Assembly (NCBI RefSeq): GCF_025919725.1
Contig: NZ_CP081495.1
Location: 1,860,001 to 1,924,000, forward strand
Direction of reading: 5' to 3'
From: Flavobacterium agricola
GTDB lineage: Bacteria; Bacteroidota; Bacteroidia; Flavobacteriales; Flavobacteriaceae
Length of the DNA stretch: 64,000 bases
Of this stretch, positions 63,300 to 64,000 are shown in pieces. How positions within the stretch are numbered: position 1 is the stretch's first letter; each line of letters begins with the position of its first letter. Below the pieces are notes generated by a model that saw only the letters and a program-made list of their open reading frames with translations, was not told the DNA's origin and did no database searches. Made by a program: the position numbers and the translations under genes.

Positions 63300-64000
63300 C
63301 TATATTTCGTTATTTTTTAAAAAATTTATATTACGCTGTAAACCTGATATTTTGGTGCGTTTTACTGCCGATTTGCTAAATATTTTATTGAAAGCTTCCA
63401 GATTTATTTCTTCCCAATCAGATTTACTGTATTTTAATAAATCGGTATTCGGTGCAAACAGCGGTTCTGCATGCGGTTTTGAGAACCGATTCCAAGGACA
63501 AACGTCTTGACAAACGTCGCAACCAAACATCCAATCGTCAAATTTACCTTGCATTTCGGTCGGAATTGCATCTTTTAATTCAATAGTAAAATACGATATG
63601 CATTTACTACCATCAACCAAATAAGGTTCAACAATTGCTTCGGTTGGGCATGCATCAATACAAGCGGTACAAGTTCCGCAATGATCGGTAGTTGGATTGT
63701 CGTACGCCAAATCAATATCAAGCACCAATTCGCAAATAAAAAAGAATGAACCGGTTTTACGCGAAATTAAATTGTTGTTCTTGCCTACCCAGCCTAAACC
63801 GCTACGTTGCGCCCAAGCTTTATCTAAAACCGGTGCCGAATCTACAAAAGCACGTCCATTAACTTCGCCAATTTGCTCGTTTAACGTATGCAGCATTTCT
63901 TTAAGTTTAGTTTTAATTACATGATGGTAATCTTGGCCGTAAGCATATTTAGAAATTTTATAGGATTCCGGATTTTGTTGCTCGGCTGGATAATAATTTA
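63300..64000 (-). CDS. queG: Epoxyqueuosine reductase, C-terminal part (cut by window end)
   Basis: The last 233 codons or so of QueG, which reduces epoxyqueuosine to queuosine in tRNA using cobalamin. The frame is open past base 63896 to the window edge, reading [20 protein letters not shown] before the internal ATG. The conserved cobalamin/catalytic segment [23 protein letters not shown] and the two [4Fe-4S] motifs [12 protein letters not shown] and [10 protein letters not shown] are present. The N-terminus lies outside the window. It is transcribed towards maeB. Confidence 0.93.
   Translation of the reverse strand, partial: NYYPAEQQNPESYKISKYAYGQDYHHVIKTKLKEMLHTLNEQIGEVNGRAFVDSAPVLDKAWAQRSGLGWVGKNNNLISRKTGSFFFICELVLDIDLAYDNPTTDHCGTCTACIDACPTEAIVEPYLVDGSKCISYFTIELKDAIPTEMQGKFDDWMFGCDVCQDVCPWNRFSKPHAEPLFAPNTDLLKYSKSDWEEINLEAFNKIFSKSAVKRTKISGLQRNINFLKNNEI

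Noticed and set aside
62596..63510. A 304-codon ORF on the plus strand antisense to maeB and queG
   Set aside because: It lies wholly opposite two strongly recognised genes, and its translation has no recognisable motif.

Overview
The window is AT-rich chromosomal DNA (roughly one third G+C by eye) from a member of the Bacteroidota, almost certainly family Flavobacteriaceae (Flavobacterium/Myroides-like). The evidence is the type IX secretion and gliding genes (sprA, porG, a PorP/SprF protein, a RemB-like protein), the core neighbourhoods CBS-nadK-porG-uppS-bamA-skp-skp-murI and maeB-ruvA-sprA-gcvH-vanZ, promoters of the Bacteroidota type (TTG, about 20 bases, TAnnTTTG), and weak ribosome binding sites. 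No phage, insertion sequence, CRISPR array or plasmid module was seen. No stretch longer than about 260 bases lacks a gene.

Region 1 (1-8650) is a catabolic operon for benzoate through the ortho (beta-ketoadipate) pathway: the end of catA (catechol 1,2-dioxygenase), benABC (benzoate dioxygenase), benD (cis-diol dehydrogenase), pcaD (enol-lactonase), a fused pcaIJ (3-oxoadipate CoA-transferase), a small FUSC-like membrane protein, pcaF (thiolase) and a TetR-type regulator. Together these take benzoate to catechol, and 3-oxoadipate enol-lactone to succinyl-CoA plus acetyl-CoA. The muconate steps (catB, catC) are not present and may lie upstream of base 1.

Region 2 (8650-17430) holds mutS coupled to an HPP-family membrane protein, a DUF2157/DUF4401/GDYXXLXY membrane trio, a tRNA cluster (Leu-Gly-Leu twice) with its own promoter and terminator, an OmpA-family envelope protein and a DUF1508 protein. 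Region 3 (17436-25953, minus strand) holds tig-clpP-clpX, a COG1950 membrane protein, a FadL-type porin with an SGNH lipoprotein, and pdxJ with an alpha/beta hydrolase. Region 4 (26048-34310, plus) is the envelope-biogenesis cluster from the CBS protein to murI. Region 5 (34312-44030) has a gamma-carbonic anhydrase, PorP/SprF, a NifU-like protein, a DUF255 protein, tsaB, a TolC/HlyD efflux pair and a DUF4403 lipoprotein. Region 6 (44040-49091, minus) is a cytochrome c oxidase assembly and subunit cluster (ctaB, two subunit III genes, subunit IV, a thioredoxin-like protein, SCO, DUF420, a small CxxC protein). Region 7 (49297-64000, minus) has remB, deoC, vanZ, gcvH, sprA, ruvA, maeB and the end of queG.

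Eight genes are interrupted by single-base frameshifts, nearly all at short homopolymers: pcaIJ, an OmpA-family gene, an alpha/beta hydrolase, pdxJ, bamA, a thioredoxin-like gene, SCO and vanZ. Because essential genes such as bamA are among them, and every one is restored by a one-base change, I read these as sequencing or assembly errors rather than real gene decay. They are annotated over their full span. I did not find a convincing wholly new multi-gene system. The most interesting leads are the benzoate operon architecture, the TonB-like domain fused to the RemB barrel, and the efflux pair with a palindromic operator candidate.
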